Source: Phytophthora quininea
Taxonomy: Eukaryota; Oomycota; Peronosporomycetes; Peronosporales; Peronosporaceae
NCBI GenBank assembly: GCA_011947345.1
Contig: JAAVTG010000697.1
Span: 558,001 to 622,000, forward strand
Direction: 5' to 3'
DNA length: 64,000 nt
The notes under the pieces were generated by a model that was given only the letters and a program-made list of their open reading frames with translations, was not told the origin of the DNA and ran no database searches. The position numbers and the translations under genes are program-made. Shown piece after piece: positions 12,075-22,127 of the stretch (its first letter is position 1; each line of letters starts with the position of its first letter).

Positions 12075-13263
12075 CTATCTATGAGGCTTGTAGCTGTCAC
12101 CTGTGGTGGTCCCAGGATCGCTTCCAGCACGGCATTCGCCACGGTAGTTCGCGCAGTCCACGGGCTTGTGGCCGGTGTAGCCCGGGAGATTGTCGCTGTG
12201 GAAAAGTCGGAGTGCTACTCGCGGAGTCGGGCGCAGCAACTCGATAGCTTCTGGCCCATCGGACTGTGCTATTGCTTGGACATTGTGTGAAGTGGCGGGC
12301 AAGAAGCCTCCATACCCTGGAATTTGGTTGGTGACCCGGCTGGTTCCAGGATTCAGGTCACTCGTGGTGGATGCCATTCCGCGCCTTCGCATGTACGGTC
12401 GATCTCGTGGGCTGTCCCCATAGGTGCCAAAGTCGAGCTGGTGAGAACTAGCTGGCGTTGACGAGTGAACGAGAGATGCGTTGAGCTGCTGCTCCTCGAC
12501 GGTTGGGCCCCATAGGGGCGGCCCCATCCAGTCGCTTGGCCAATCCTGCGGTTTAATTCTCTATTGAAGAGATCACCTGCGTGATCAACAGCCTCACGGA
12601 AGAGTTCCCAACTGATCCGGTCGCGAACACTTCCCCGTCGATCAAGGTAACTGCGGAACAGGCCGATAACACGGGAACGGCCGCGTCACCGAGCGCGAGC
12701 TTGAGAACTTCGTCAACCTGAACTAACTGGATGGTCGACGCACCGGGCTGGTGTTGGGTGTTCCTCTTTACAACGGCTAGGAACGCCTTCTCGTATTGTT
12801 CGAGTGACACTAGCAAGGCACGGATGCGCTCTTCGTCGTAGCCTGGGAAGTCGTGCTGGTAGGTGGTCGCTGCAATGAAAGGCTTGAGCTCTGGCTGCTT
12901 CTGGTTCACGCTGACACCGCGACGGTCGGGCACGCGATAGTCTTCGGGCTGCACGAACTGTCCGCTCTGCATGGCCATGGACTCGTGCGAGTGTTTGCCC
13001 ATGCGGTTCATCATCGGCGGAGCGATAATGCGCGAGCCCATCGACGAAAACTTGTTGGAGCGCTGCTCATAGCTTTCTCCCGGTTTGAGACTCGTACAGT
13101 GCTGCACCGCGAACGACTTGAAGCCCTGGTAGCCGTACGTCTTGGAAGCGCACATTGCTCTTCGGTCGACACTGCGGTCGAACCGGAAAAATCGACGCTC
13201 GATGAGGAATGCTGCAAGTGTCGACACCAGCCCTTCAAGAAGATCACCTATTTTTGCTGTCAC
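12075..13263 (-). CDS. CIMIP2/FAM166-like flagellar microtubule protein
   Basis: Probable axonemal (microtubule inner) protein of the zoospore flagella. Evidence is the repeated proline-glycine signature IPGYGGFLP and NLPGYTGHKP, plus TYQHDFPGY, which are typical of the CIMIP2/FAM166 family. The region around 12590-12720 reads in three frames. With one base added at about 12681 and one at G run 12505-12507 it becomes a continuous helical segment (LFRSYLDRRGS, then ELFREAVDHAGDLFNREL). The upstream-most ATG is 13263, but the ATG at 13155 (MCASKTYGYQGF) may be the real start, since the intervening 36 residues are not family-like. Assignment is by motif only; a related tubulin-binding protein is the main alternative. 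Confidence 0.6.
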
Positions 13264-13586
13264 GATGCGTGAAGTTCACGAGCACAAAGATAACGATGGA
13301 CATCAAGATAAGACAGCAGGGTGAGAGGCAAACATGGCACAGAAGCGCCGAGGCAAGTGGTCTATTCATGGAGGTGGTCCTTCCTTCGAGGGAAAGCTCG
13401 TAGCAAACGCAGTTGGATGCTGCCGGTTGCTGGACTTCGCCTGCGAAAGTTGCTGGGGACGGCAAACGCACCGCCGTGGGCGTCCGATTTGACAACGGGG
13501 CTTCAGTTCACTTGTCGCTTCTTGCAGTCGCCACCGCTGGTCGTGATGCACCAAGCGATGGCGAAAACCCTCGACGGTCTGATAGT
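13264..13586. other. intergenic stretch, no gene recognised
   Basis: About 320 bp between the start of the flagellar-type gene and the stop of adenosine kinase, both on the minus strand. Open frames here on both strands are short and lack motifs. It should hold the promoter of the CIMIP2-like gene and the 3' untranslated region of adenosine kinase only if transcripts are ordered that way; I see no clear signal. Confidence 0.5.
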
Positions 13587-14681
13587 CTAGTTCTGGTAGT
13601 CGCAGGTCTCCGGGAACGTGCAGCCCGAGCGCGCGAGGACGACCTGGGCAGACCAGTGGCCGGCGTCCACGCACTTCTCCAGGGACTCGCCCAGAGCGAG
13701 GCGCGACAGGAAGCCGCCCACGAAGGCGTCGCCGGCGCCGTTGGTGTCGACGATGGCCTTGGCGTCCATCTTGGGCACAGCGTAGGTGGTCACCTCACCG
13801 TCGTGCACGACGATGGTGGACTCAGAGCCCTGCGTGAAGACGACGGTGCGGCACCGCACGCCGCTGGCCTTCTCGAGCTGAGCGGTCTTTAGCGCGATTT
13901 GCTTGAGGTCCTCGCCCCAGCCCATGACCTTGCCGAGCGTCTTGGCCTCGCTCTCGTTGCCGAACACAAAGTCGGCGTGCTTGACGGCCTCCAGCAGCGG
14001 GTCCTTGAAGAACTCGACAATGAAGGGCGCCGACAGGTTGACGAGGAAGACCTTGTTGTGCTGCTTGGCGTGCTCCGCCAGCGTCATGACGGCCTTGGGG
14101 GACACGGTCAGGTGGAATCCGGCCGAGTAGAAGAACTTGCCCTCGCTGATGATCTGCTGGCTCTCGGGCTTGGCCAAGTGGCTCTCGTGGAAGTGGTTGG
14201 CCGCCGACAGATCCGCCACCAGCGAGCGCTCCGACTCGACGACGCACACGGCGCAGGTGCCCGTCTTCTTGTCGTCGTGCTCGAGGTACGACACGTTGAC
14301 GCCATCGCCCTGGGCGCACTCCTTGAGCTTGGCGCCGTGGGCGTCCTTGCCCACGCTGCCGAAGAAGGACGTGGCCGTCTTGTTGTGTTTGTTGAGCATC
14401 CATTGCGCCACGCGGATGCTGTTCTGAGTGGCGCCGCCGGCCACGTACACGGGCGAGTGGACGCTCACGAGCTCCTCGAACATGGGCGCGTGGCTCTCGT
14501 CCGCCAGGATGGCGTTGTCCAGCTTGAGGCCGTACTTCTCGAGGAAAGCGGGCGTCACGTCGGCCGAGATGTCGAGCAGAGGGTTGCCCAGGCCGACGAT
14601 CGAGTGCGTGAGGTTCGACATGCTTTCGGTACGGGGCTGCTTGCTGCTTGGGGAATGAGCCTCCGGGTGCGATCGCTTCAT
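13587..14681 (-). CDS. ADK: adenosine kinase
   Basis: Phosphorylates adenosine to AMP; it removes the adenosine released by the S-adenosylmethionine cycle. This is an intact 364-residue PfkB-family reading frame. VGLGNPLLDISADV is the N-terminal substrate region, GGATQNSIRVAQWML the first PfkB signature, and DTNGAGDAFVGGFL the second PfkB signature with catalytic Asp. FGNESEAKTLGKVMGW is also typical of adenosine kinases. There is no intron. The first ATG (14681) adds about 20 polar residues with a basic KRSHPE start before MSNLTHSIVGLG; the ATG at 14621 would give the usual length, so start choice is uncertain. One of the few long frames in the window with no run-length error. Confidence 0.96.
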   Translation of the reverse strand: MKRSHPEAHSPSSKQPRTESMSNLTHSIVGLGNPLLDISADVTPAFLEKYGLKLDNAILADESHAPMFEELVSVHSPVYVAGGATQNSIRVAQWMLNKHNKTATSFFGSVGKDAHGAKLKECAQGDGVNVSYLEHDDKKTGTCAVCVVESERSLVADLSAANHFHESHLAKPESQQIISEGKFFYSAGFHLTVSPKAVMTLAEHAKQHNKVFLVNLSAPFIVEFFKDPLLEAVKHADFVFGNESEAKTLGKVMGWGEDLKQIALKTAQLEKASGVRCRTVVFTQGSESTIVVHDGEVTTYAVPKMDAKAIVDTNGAGDAFVGGFLSRLALGESLEKCVDAGHWSAQVVLARSGCTFPETCDYQN

Positions 14682-14841
14682 AAGCCGCTGACGTGTTCAC
14701 AAATGTGGCGCATCCCTTCGGATTGCGAGCGTCTGTCAGCCATCCGTTGGTGCAGCTTCAGACATGGTACAGTGTACCGACTGTAGTGTCCACGAGGACG
14801 TCTAGCAAAATCAGATTTCTATTACAATGGCCACCTTCGCT

Positions 14842-16318
14842 CTACTGCTGCGTCTTGGCCTTCTTCTTCTTCTTGTTCTTCTTTGCTGCTGCTGTGGTTT
14901 GCTGTCGTCGTCAGCTTTGCGCTTCTTGCTGGCATCGACATGATCATCGTCGTACTCGACGACCACGCGCGGCGCTCCTGCAGCTGGGGCAGCAGGCTTA
15001 GCATCGGCGGCCTTCTTGGCCTTCTTGACTGCCTTCACCTTCTCCTTCTTCTCGGCGATGCCAGTTGCAATCTTCTCAGTAGCCACGCACGCTGACAGAC
15101 ACGTGACGCGAGGCTTGGTGAGCAACACAGTCGAGGCCATCGGCTGCACCGACTTGTTGGATTCCTCGGGGTTTTAGCGTCAAACGCGAACGATGCGAAA
15201 TCCCAGACCTGGAAAGCGCCATCGGACGTAGCCAGCACAATCCACGGCATTTTGTCCCCACCGTGCGGGTAAACAACCTGCAGGCAGCGAATGCGGGCGT
15301 TGATGTCCTTGTGTGTTACCTTCGCGACCAGCCTAAACGTTGGGCCAATGGCACACGGTTAGTCATAACGCTCCTATGATAAATGAAAACGAGACCGGCC
15401 AAACGTACGCTCCGTCGGTCTTCCACACATAAATATGTTTGTCGTCTCCGCCGCAGACAATATACTTGTCTGTAGCAAACACAGCGCTATGAATTTTCTT
15501 CGGGTGCTCCAACGTGCCCACCAGCTACGGCACACACAAACTACAACGTCAATCATCGTAACGACAATATCTAAGTTAGCGATTCGACTGACCTCTGCGT
15601 TCATGTTGAAGACCGACATGTCCTTGCCGAATCCAAGCGCGTAGTGCGTTCCTGTCTGCGAGATCATGACGAGGTCGGCCTCCTTCTCCAGTCGACGGAT
15701 GAATGCAATTCGGCCCTTCACCAGGTTCCACATGCGCAGCGTGCGATCGCGAGCGACTGAGAAGCACAACTTCCCGCTCGGATGCACAGCAATCGAGTTG
15801 ATCTCTCCCCTGCAAAGTGTAAGCCGTCAGTATCCTGCTCTGCTGCACTTCCACCAACTGCACCACTCACTTGTGACCACCCAGAATGTGTAGACAGTTC
15901 CAGTCCGACGTGCGCCAGATGCAGATGGAATTGTCGGCACTGCCGCTGAGCACGTGGCTCTGGCCGAAGAACTCGAGGCTGGTGATGGCGCCGTGCTGCT
16001 CCATGAGGCTGCCCACCTCCACGCGCTTGTCCACGTTGTAGATCCTGCATGGCAAATAACATAAAATAAATGTTTTAGGATATGACGTCCTTTTGCACAG
16101 ACTTGCAAGTGGCCAGCGCACTTGATCATCTCGTCGCTACCGCCGGACAGCAGCGTCTTGCCCTGCTTGGCTGCCATCAGCGCCACACTTTTGATGCATT
16201 CCGAGTGGGCCGCGTAGCCGAACGTGAGCTTCATCTTAGTGGGCTCTCCAGTGGCCACCGTGGGGCACTCCCAGCCGTACAGTAAGCCTTCATACGTGCC
16301 AGCCACCACGCGGATCAT
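14842..16318 (-). CDS. PAK1IP1: PAK1IP1/MAK11-like WD40 protein
   Basis: Nucleolar WD-repeat factor expected to act in 60S ribosomal subunit assembly. Five exons: 16318-16122, 16044-15871, 15809-15593, 15524-15409 and 15332-14842, with introns of 61-77 nt. Family hallmarks in order are RVVAGTYEGLLYGW, a GSDEMIKIYN-type repeat, ISLEFFGQSHVLSGSADNSICIW-like second repeat with GHKGE, then HPSGKLCFSVARDRTLRMWNL, which closely mirrors the human protein. The C-terminus is a lysine-rich nuclear tail ending KKNKKKKKAKTQQ. Two run-length errors interrupt it: G run 15168-15171 and T run 14882-14884. The gene is divergent from the calponin-homology gene at 16700. Confidence 0.88.
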
Positions 16319-16699
16319 GCTGCGCTGCGGAAGTGTTGCCGTCGATTGCTGGCGGAAAATGGCTGGTGGTCGCAAAGTACGATTCGGTGGTGAATTTTGC
16401 TGAAGCGTTTGGTGGTAGGAATGTCTTCAATGTGTGACGTGTGAGAATAGAAGCCATTCCGTCAACCTATTTTCGAGCTTTGACAGCATGGGACCGACCG
16501 GAGTGCGATCGAGCAAGCAGTAGAGCATGGCGATACCAGCACGTCGCGTTCGTTTCCTTGGGGCCAGAGTAGTCGAGGCATGCCCATCAATCCGCGGACC
16601 TTATTTGGTGATTCGACCCGGAAGAACCAAGCCACTCCAGAGCTCTAGCAGCTACTACCACCGCTTCCTACGTACTCGTAAGACAACTCAACGTAAGCC
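16319..16699. other. divergent promoter region
   Basis: 381 bp between the start codons of the PAK1IP1-like gene (minus) and the calponin-homology gene (plus). No convincing coding sequence. A pyrimidine-rich stretch with TCAACCTATTTTCG (about 16458-16472) loosely resembles an oomycete initiator plus flanking region, but not closely enough to call. Confidence 0.45.
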
Positions 16700-18220
16700 A
16701 TGGACTTGACAGTGATCGTGCCCAACCACGACCAAGAGAGCGAGGTGAAGGAGGTGGCCATGGGCGGCAAGCACCAGCGCAGCCTGTCGCTGTCGGCCAA
16801 GTGGGCCAACGACAAGGCCATGGCCGTCGAGTATCTGCGTCGCCAGCGCGAGGTGCTCACGTGGATCGAGAGCGTGCTGAAGCGCGGACTGCCGACCACA
16901 GACCTGTACGAGGCGCTCAAGTCAGGAGTCGTGCTGCGCGAGACAATGGAGACGCTCTTCCCCGACGTCTCAAACTGCATGTCGCCCATCAGCCGCAACT
17001 ACAACAAGAGAATGGCTCCGTGGAAGGAGCGCGAGAACATCTCGGTCTTCCTGCGGCAATGCAAGTCGTAAGTCCAAGTGGTTTCTAGAGAGCGTGCTTA
17101 CTACTCTGTGCTAACGTTTGTGTGCTCTCGTACAGGATCGGAATGTACGACTTGTCGTTATTCTGCACGGACGATCTCTACGAAGGCACCAACATGGTGC
17201 AGGTGCTGTTTTGCATCCAGCACTTCATGCTGTTCTCAGAGGAACACGCAGATCACCACTTCAAGACTGTCAACAAGAACCAACCCGCCGAGTTCTCGAA
17301 CCAAGAAGTAAGATACATTGCGTTCCCTCAGCGATGGCAAATGTCTGATGATGTTCTGCTTGACAAACTTCAGCTGGAGATGGCGATGTCGAAGCTCATA
17401 CAGGCGGGCGTAGATGCCAAGTCGTTGCAGGGATTGATGTCTTCAGCTAGCACTGCTCAAACCAACGAGGAAGAAACAGCGATGTGTTCGTCAGACCCAT
17501 TGGAAAGTGCCGAAAACGAAAACGCCAAGGACGAGGAGCCGGCGAAGAGCGAAGAGAGCACAGAAGAGAAGCTGAAGGTCGAAGTGGAGACCGAGGTATG
17601 CAACCAAGTGTCAGAGGACAAGGAAGTTGTCGAAACTCCAGCTGACGATGCCGAAACAAACCCCGAACAGGAGGAGAGTGCGGATGAGGACGAAGAAGTT
17701 GCTGGAGGACCAGCTCTTGAACAAGAAGTAATTGTTGCCGACGAAGAACCAGCATCGGCGGAGGATGTCGAGACGATTGCGGCCATTCAGCAAGTGCTGT
17801 TGGACATGGTGTCTGCCATCGAGGAAGCGGAGGAAGAAGCCAAGAGGCAGGCACTTGCAACGGAAGCATGCCCGATCGAGACAGAAGCGCTACCTGTCCA
17901 GGCTACTACCCCGCCAGCTCTAATTGCCGAAGCCACCGTCGCGATGGTTGAGGCCGAAAGCGAGACTGTCGAAGAAGCCAACATCGAAGTCGAGGTCCCA
18001 GCAAACAATCTCGAACAGCAAACGGACACCCCGCTCGAACCGACCGCACCAACCGATAGTGCCAAGGAAGAGGCCAATGTCCAACCTGAAGCAGATTCGG
18101 CAACGAAGGAGGCGACCGAGGAAGCGAAAGCAGCAGCAGCAGCAGGATGCAAATGACGAGGAGCTGGAGGCGAAGGCCATGGCTAAGTGCACTTGCGGCA
18201 GTAGCTGTGCTATCATGTAG
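16700..18220 (+). CDS. calponin-homology domain protein with acidic tail and CaaX-like end
   Basis: Exon 1 (16700-17067) and exon 2 (from 17134), with a 66-nt intron showing a TGCTAACG branch site. The N-terminal 200 residues are a single CH domain: VLTWIESVLKRGLPTTDLYEALKSGVVLRE, then FLRQCKSIGMYDLSLFCTDDLYEG and VLFCIQHFM, as in transgelin/calponin-type actin binders. The rest is a roughly 250-residue Glu/Ala-rich disordered tail. The first frame stops at 18154-18156, but an adjacent frame runs on to TAG 18218-18220 and ends CTCGSSCAIM, a CaaX box with upstream cysteines. A break at the AAA/GCAGCAG tract near 18129 is likely. Actin association is inferred from the family; the lipid anchor is a hypothesis. 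Confidence 0.8.
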
Positions 18221-18294
18221 ATCACGCAGTATCAAACAATCAGTTTCCTTTCTTCCGGATCGACTTTCTTCAGCTTCATGTAAAAGCCTTTCGC

Positions 18295-19102
18295 TCAGTT
18301 GTTGCAGCAGATTAGTGCATCTCCCGTGATCTCGATGAACGGCGTCTCGTTGGGCTTGAACGAAAGCATGAGGCTCTTGAACTCTTCAAAGTCCGAGCAG
18401 CTCAGCAGCACGTCGATCACATCCGGCGGGATCTCGTCTATAGAAGGCAAAACTGATGTGAGTTATCGCTACCCATTGACGTCCTTGCACCCGCACCTTC
18501 ATGCTCCTGGATCTGCAGACACAGTTCGTCCATTGAAAAGTACTGGCAACAAAAGCAGTGGTAACGTTAGGTCAAGCGAACAAACTAACTATCTTGTGGC
18601 GACTACCTCCAGCTTCTCTTGCAGTCGCCGCTCCAAAAACGCCTCTACAGTGAAGCAAAACAGCACTGCGTCAACGTCTCAACCATTGCATCCTCCCGTG
18701 AATTATGTCCCCACCAATGATGTCGGTGTACTGCTGGAAGATGTCCATGTAGATGAGTTTGTTCTCCGACACGTTGTCAAACACCTCTGCAAACGCTCCA
18801 TCCTCAGTGTCACTGCAATTGCCCCAGCAAATGGGTCACACGCACCGCAGTGGCTGCGGCAGAACTCGCTCTGCAGCTCCACGAACTCCGGATCGATCAG
18901 GATGTCCTGCAGCACGCCGATCATCTCGTCGAACTTGGCCTCCTGGCAACGAACGAGCGACGCAACATCAGCTAAAAGACATCGAAGCACGGTGGAGGCA
19001 GCTTTCCCCCACCTCGGTGTTCTCCTCGCCTACGTCGTTGCTGAAGATCTCCTCCTCACCAAAGTCCACCGTCTCGGGGCTCTCCTCTCGCATCGACATC
19101 AT
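18295..19102 (-). CDS. ARL2BP: ARL2-binding protein (BART domain)
   Basis: Small helical effector of the ARL2/ARL3 GTPases, linked to cilia and mitochondria. Six exons: 19102-19013, 18942-18842, 18812-18715, 18644-18607, 18542-18497, 18437-18295. When spliced the BART domain is complete: AKFDEMIGVLQDILIDPEF, then SENKLIYMDIFQQYTDIIE, AFLERRLQEKLE, YFSMDELCLQIQEHEDE and IDVLLSCSDFEEFKSLML. The N-terminus is acidic. Most introns are 59-70 nt; the second is only 29-33 nt depending on the donor chosen, which is unusual. No other frame break is needed if the GTGTGA donor is used; with the better GTGCGT donor one G would be missing. It is divergent from the DHHC gene. Confidence 0.85.
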
Positions 19103-19628
19103 CTGCTAGTCGCTAGTCGCTTTTGATCTTGAAAGGACGCGAAACCACCTCTGCGCGCTTGCTCATAACGCGGAGTTCTGTTCAGCTTCCTTTCTCGCAC
19201 AGACTATCGATACTAACTCTACCGCTCAGCTACCGAGTTGCTTGTTCCATTTAGCACCAGCTGCAGCTACGTGAGGCCTACACGCAGCATCAATCAAGGC
19301 AATAGTTCGTTGGTGAGCAAAGGATTACAGTAATGTACGTCAATAACGAGACATTAACTTGTATATTTTGGAACAATTAAATCGGTTGTCAAGAGTAAAA
19401 TGGCTGCAATTATCGATAATTTTGAATGATAAGTAGAAGTGTATTAGTTGTTACGACAACACTATTGAGGTAAATCACTGTTGTAAAAACGGAAATTCTT
19501 TTGTGACATGCGACTTGGGTTCCAAAAATTGATTCTATTACCGGCCTGATAGACAGCGCGGACGCCGCCGGACGACAAGCAACTCGGCGACGGCGCTCCC
19601 CGTCGCTCCTGCCAAAGACCAACAAGCC
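19103..19628. other. long divergent intergenic region, AT-rich centre
   Basis: 526 bp between ARL2BP (minus) and the DHHC gene (plus). The middle (about 19320-19550) is distinctly AT-richer than the flanks, with TCGATAATTTTG-type sequence. No open frame with motifs, no RNA gene recognised. It presumably carries both promoters. Confidence 0.5.
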
Positions 19629-21310
19629 ATGCGGACGAACGGGTGGGAGACACCCTTCCACGTGCTGCAGCTGGCCACCTGGGTGGTCTTTCCGGCCGTC
19701 ATGGCGCTCTTCTTCGCCTTCTACACGCCCGTGCTGGACACGACGCCCGCCGTCGTGCTCAGCGTCGTGTACGCCGCCGCCTGCCTCGTCACCGTCATGT
19801 CCGTGGCAGCCTGCACCGGCACCGACCCGTCGGACGACTGCATCCTGCGACCTTCGGTAATATAGCTCACTGCGTGCTGTGGGCGATATTCCATCTAACC
19901 ATCGTGCTTGCTATGTTTCATAGACGATGGCCGACGCCCGAGACTCTCGGCCTGACAACCGAGTCTACTGCAACGTGTGCATGAAATACGTGTACGTCTG
20001 TTGATTGGAAGTAGCGTAGCTGCCCAATTCTAACCTCGTGCTTCGCGTGTGTCTTGGTAGCAACAACCAGAGTCGACATTGCCGACTCTGTGACAAGTGC
20101 GTGGACGTGTTCGACCACCACTGCAAGTGGCTCAACAACTGCGTGGGCAAGAAGAACTACCGGTTTTCCTCGGCTCCGTGGTCGGCGCCTCGGTCTTTCT
20201 GGCGGTACAGGTCGCCGTGGGCATCTTCCTTGTCGTGCAATGCTACAACAATGAGGACAAAATCCGTCGCCATTCCGCCTCCAGCTACGGCTGCTCCACC
20301 AGCAAAGACGACGCCACGGGACTCTGTGTCGATGACGGCTACCGCGTGTCGCTGCAGACGCTGCGCGTGGTGCAGATTGTGCTGCTGGCCTTCCTCAGTC
20401 CGTGGCTCTTTATGATCGGCCAGCTCGCAATGTTCCACTTCCAGCTGTGTACGCAAAGCTCGCTCAAATGTCCCCAGTTGTAGAGCTTTGAGTCCTGACC
20501 GCAGTTGGCGTTTGTTGCAGGCATGGAGAACATCACGACGTATGACTACATTGTCCGTCAGCGCAAGCGCAAGAACGCCCAGGAACGACAGAACCTTGTA
20601 CGTATCTATCCAGTTCGAAGACTTCACTGTCAGCACATGAGTCGGAGCTACCGGGTAGAATGCTCCCCGTGCTGATAGACATTAACGTGTCCTTATTTCT
20701 TGTTTTGCAGGTGCCTGTGGCATGGTGGAAGCGGATGTGCTGCCAGAAGTCACAGCCCAAGGACGCTCCTGACAACTCGAAGCCCAGTGTCAACCAGACA
20801 AGCGGCTCTCGCTTCTCCGATGAAAGCGTCCGAAGCGAGGAGCAGGAACTGGCAGCTATCGAAGCAGAAGTGGACGAGAGCCTCGAGGTGCTCAGTAACC
20901 AGAGCGGCGAGATCCGTGAGCGCGAGAGCAGTCGCCGCAGCAACAGTTCCTTCCGGAAGCGGCGGAGTAGTGGGGGTCCACAGCGTGGCTTTGGGCTGCA
21001 TGTTGACCTGGGCCAGCGCAATGTACAAACGAACGGGGCCAACGCCGACGTGTACACACCGAGATCGGACAACGGTGACACCAGCTACCTCGCAGCACCC
21101 TACTCCCCAACAACCCCCAACTCGCCATTATCGCCTCGCTCAGACGCCGGTAGTGCGTATTTCTCCAGCTCACAAGTGGAGGAGAACGAGACGCGAGATG
21201 CCGGCGACGCTGCGAATCAGCCTTTACCAGCCTACAAAATCTCGAGCAGCTCGTCGATGGTCATGTACGGCCGGCCACCTATCGACGACGCGGGGAACCA
21301 CATTGTGTGA
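19629..21310 (+). CDS. DHHC-type protein S-acyltransferase
   Basis: Integral membrane palmitoyltransferase. Exons: 19629-19856, 19924-19991, 20061-20448, 20521-20597, 20711-21310. Two N-terminal membrane segments ([37 protein letters not shown]) precede the zinc-binding Cys-rich domain (CNVCMKYV...[14 protein letters not shown]) and the catalytic DHHC motif in [18 protein letters not shown]. Two more membrane segments follow ([19 protein letters not shown] and [20 protein letters not shown]). The C-terminal 200 residues are cytosolic, Ser-rich and disordered, with CCQK near the membrane as a possible acylation site. One T is missing at T run 20164-20167, just after the catalytic motif. An AATAAA polyadenylation-like signal lies at 21474-21479. 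Confidence 0.92.
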
Positions 21311-21550
21311 GTACGAAACATTTAGCGCTTTTGCTGCCTCTTCGGTCAGCTACGGGAGGGAGGAATGCCATCACCGGCCACCTCGCTGGCTGGCGACGCA
21401 GCTTGGACACAGATCAAGTATTTATGGCGCATGCAGAGCACGTTCAAGGAGACCCAGGCCAGCTGACCCTCTCAATAAATCAAACCAAGAAGAAGAAACA
21501 GTTTTGCTTTTACGAGTCGAGCTAGATCTAGCCAAAGCAGAAGCCTTAGT

Positions 21551-21913
21551 TTAGGCCTCCCTAGCGGCCAGTTTGAAGGTCTTGGCGGCGTCGTCGGCGC
21601 CAATGTCCACGTGCAGCAGGTCCACGACGCCGCTGACGCTGGGCATGTAGAGCGTCTTCCCGAGCGCACCACTCTCCCCAGAGTGCTGCACCTCCAGTGA
21701 GAAGAGCGCCGCGCACGCCGTCCAGCCGCCCATGTCGTACTCCTTCTCGGGGATTGTCTGCTCGCCCTGCGGCGCCAGAGTCACCGTATCCTGCAGCTTC
21801 TCCTTGCCCTGCGCCTCCAACTCGTCGGAGCCGAAGGTCGCGACCACAGTCACGCTGTGAGGCGTCGAGTTCTTGAGCGAGACCGACTTGACGTACTGCG
21901 GAGTGGGGGCCAT
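21551..21913 (-). CDS. small conserved-looking hypothetical protein
   Basis: An intact 120-residue frame beginning MAPTPQYVKSVSLKNSTPHS. Composition and spacing (alternating hydrophobics, NSTPHSVTVVATFGSDE, ending VDIGADDAAKTFKLAAREA) suggest an all-beta soluble domain without signal peptide or membrane segment. It sits convergent to the DHHC gene and divergent from the low-complexity gene at 22128. Coding is supported by GC-rich third positions and by lack of run-length breaks, but I do not recognise a family. Confidence 0.6.
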   Translation of the reverse strand: MAPTPQYVKSVSLKNSTPHSVTVVATFGSDELEAQGKEKLQDTVTLAPQGEQTIPEKEYDMGGWTACAALFSLEVQHSGESGALGKTLYMPSVSGVVDLLHVDIGADDAAKTFKLAAREA

Positions 21914-22127
21914 AGCTACTAGAGAGGAAGAAGAGACCGCTTCAACTTGGACTGCGAATTTGATTGTGACACGGGCGCTGGATGCTGATTGAGAGAGAAA
22001 TAGGCTGTTTCAGAGGAATTATGCCAGAATCCCTTCATTTTGCTTGGCGGGCCGCAGAGCGACAGTAGCAGGGCGAAGCTGCACTGCCGAGCAACGCTTA
22101 GCTGGACATCGAGTGTTGATCTGCTCA

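Noticed and set aside
13899..14786. Long open frame antisense to adenosine kinase (about 295 codons)
   Set aside because: It is a shadow of a GC-rich gene: Leu/Val/Arg/His-rich without motifs, and lies exactly over the strong sense gene.
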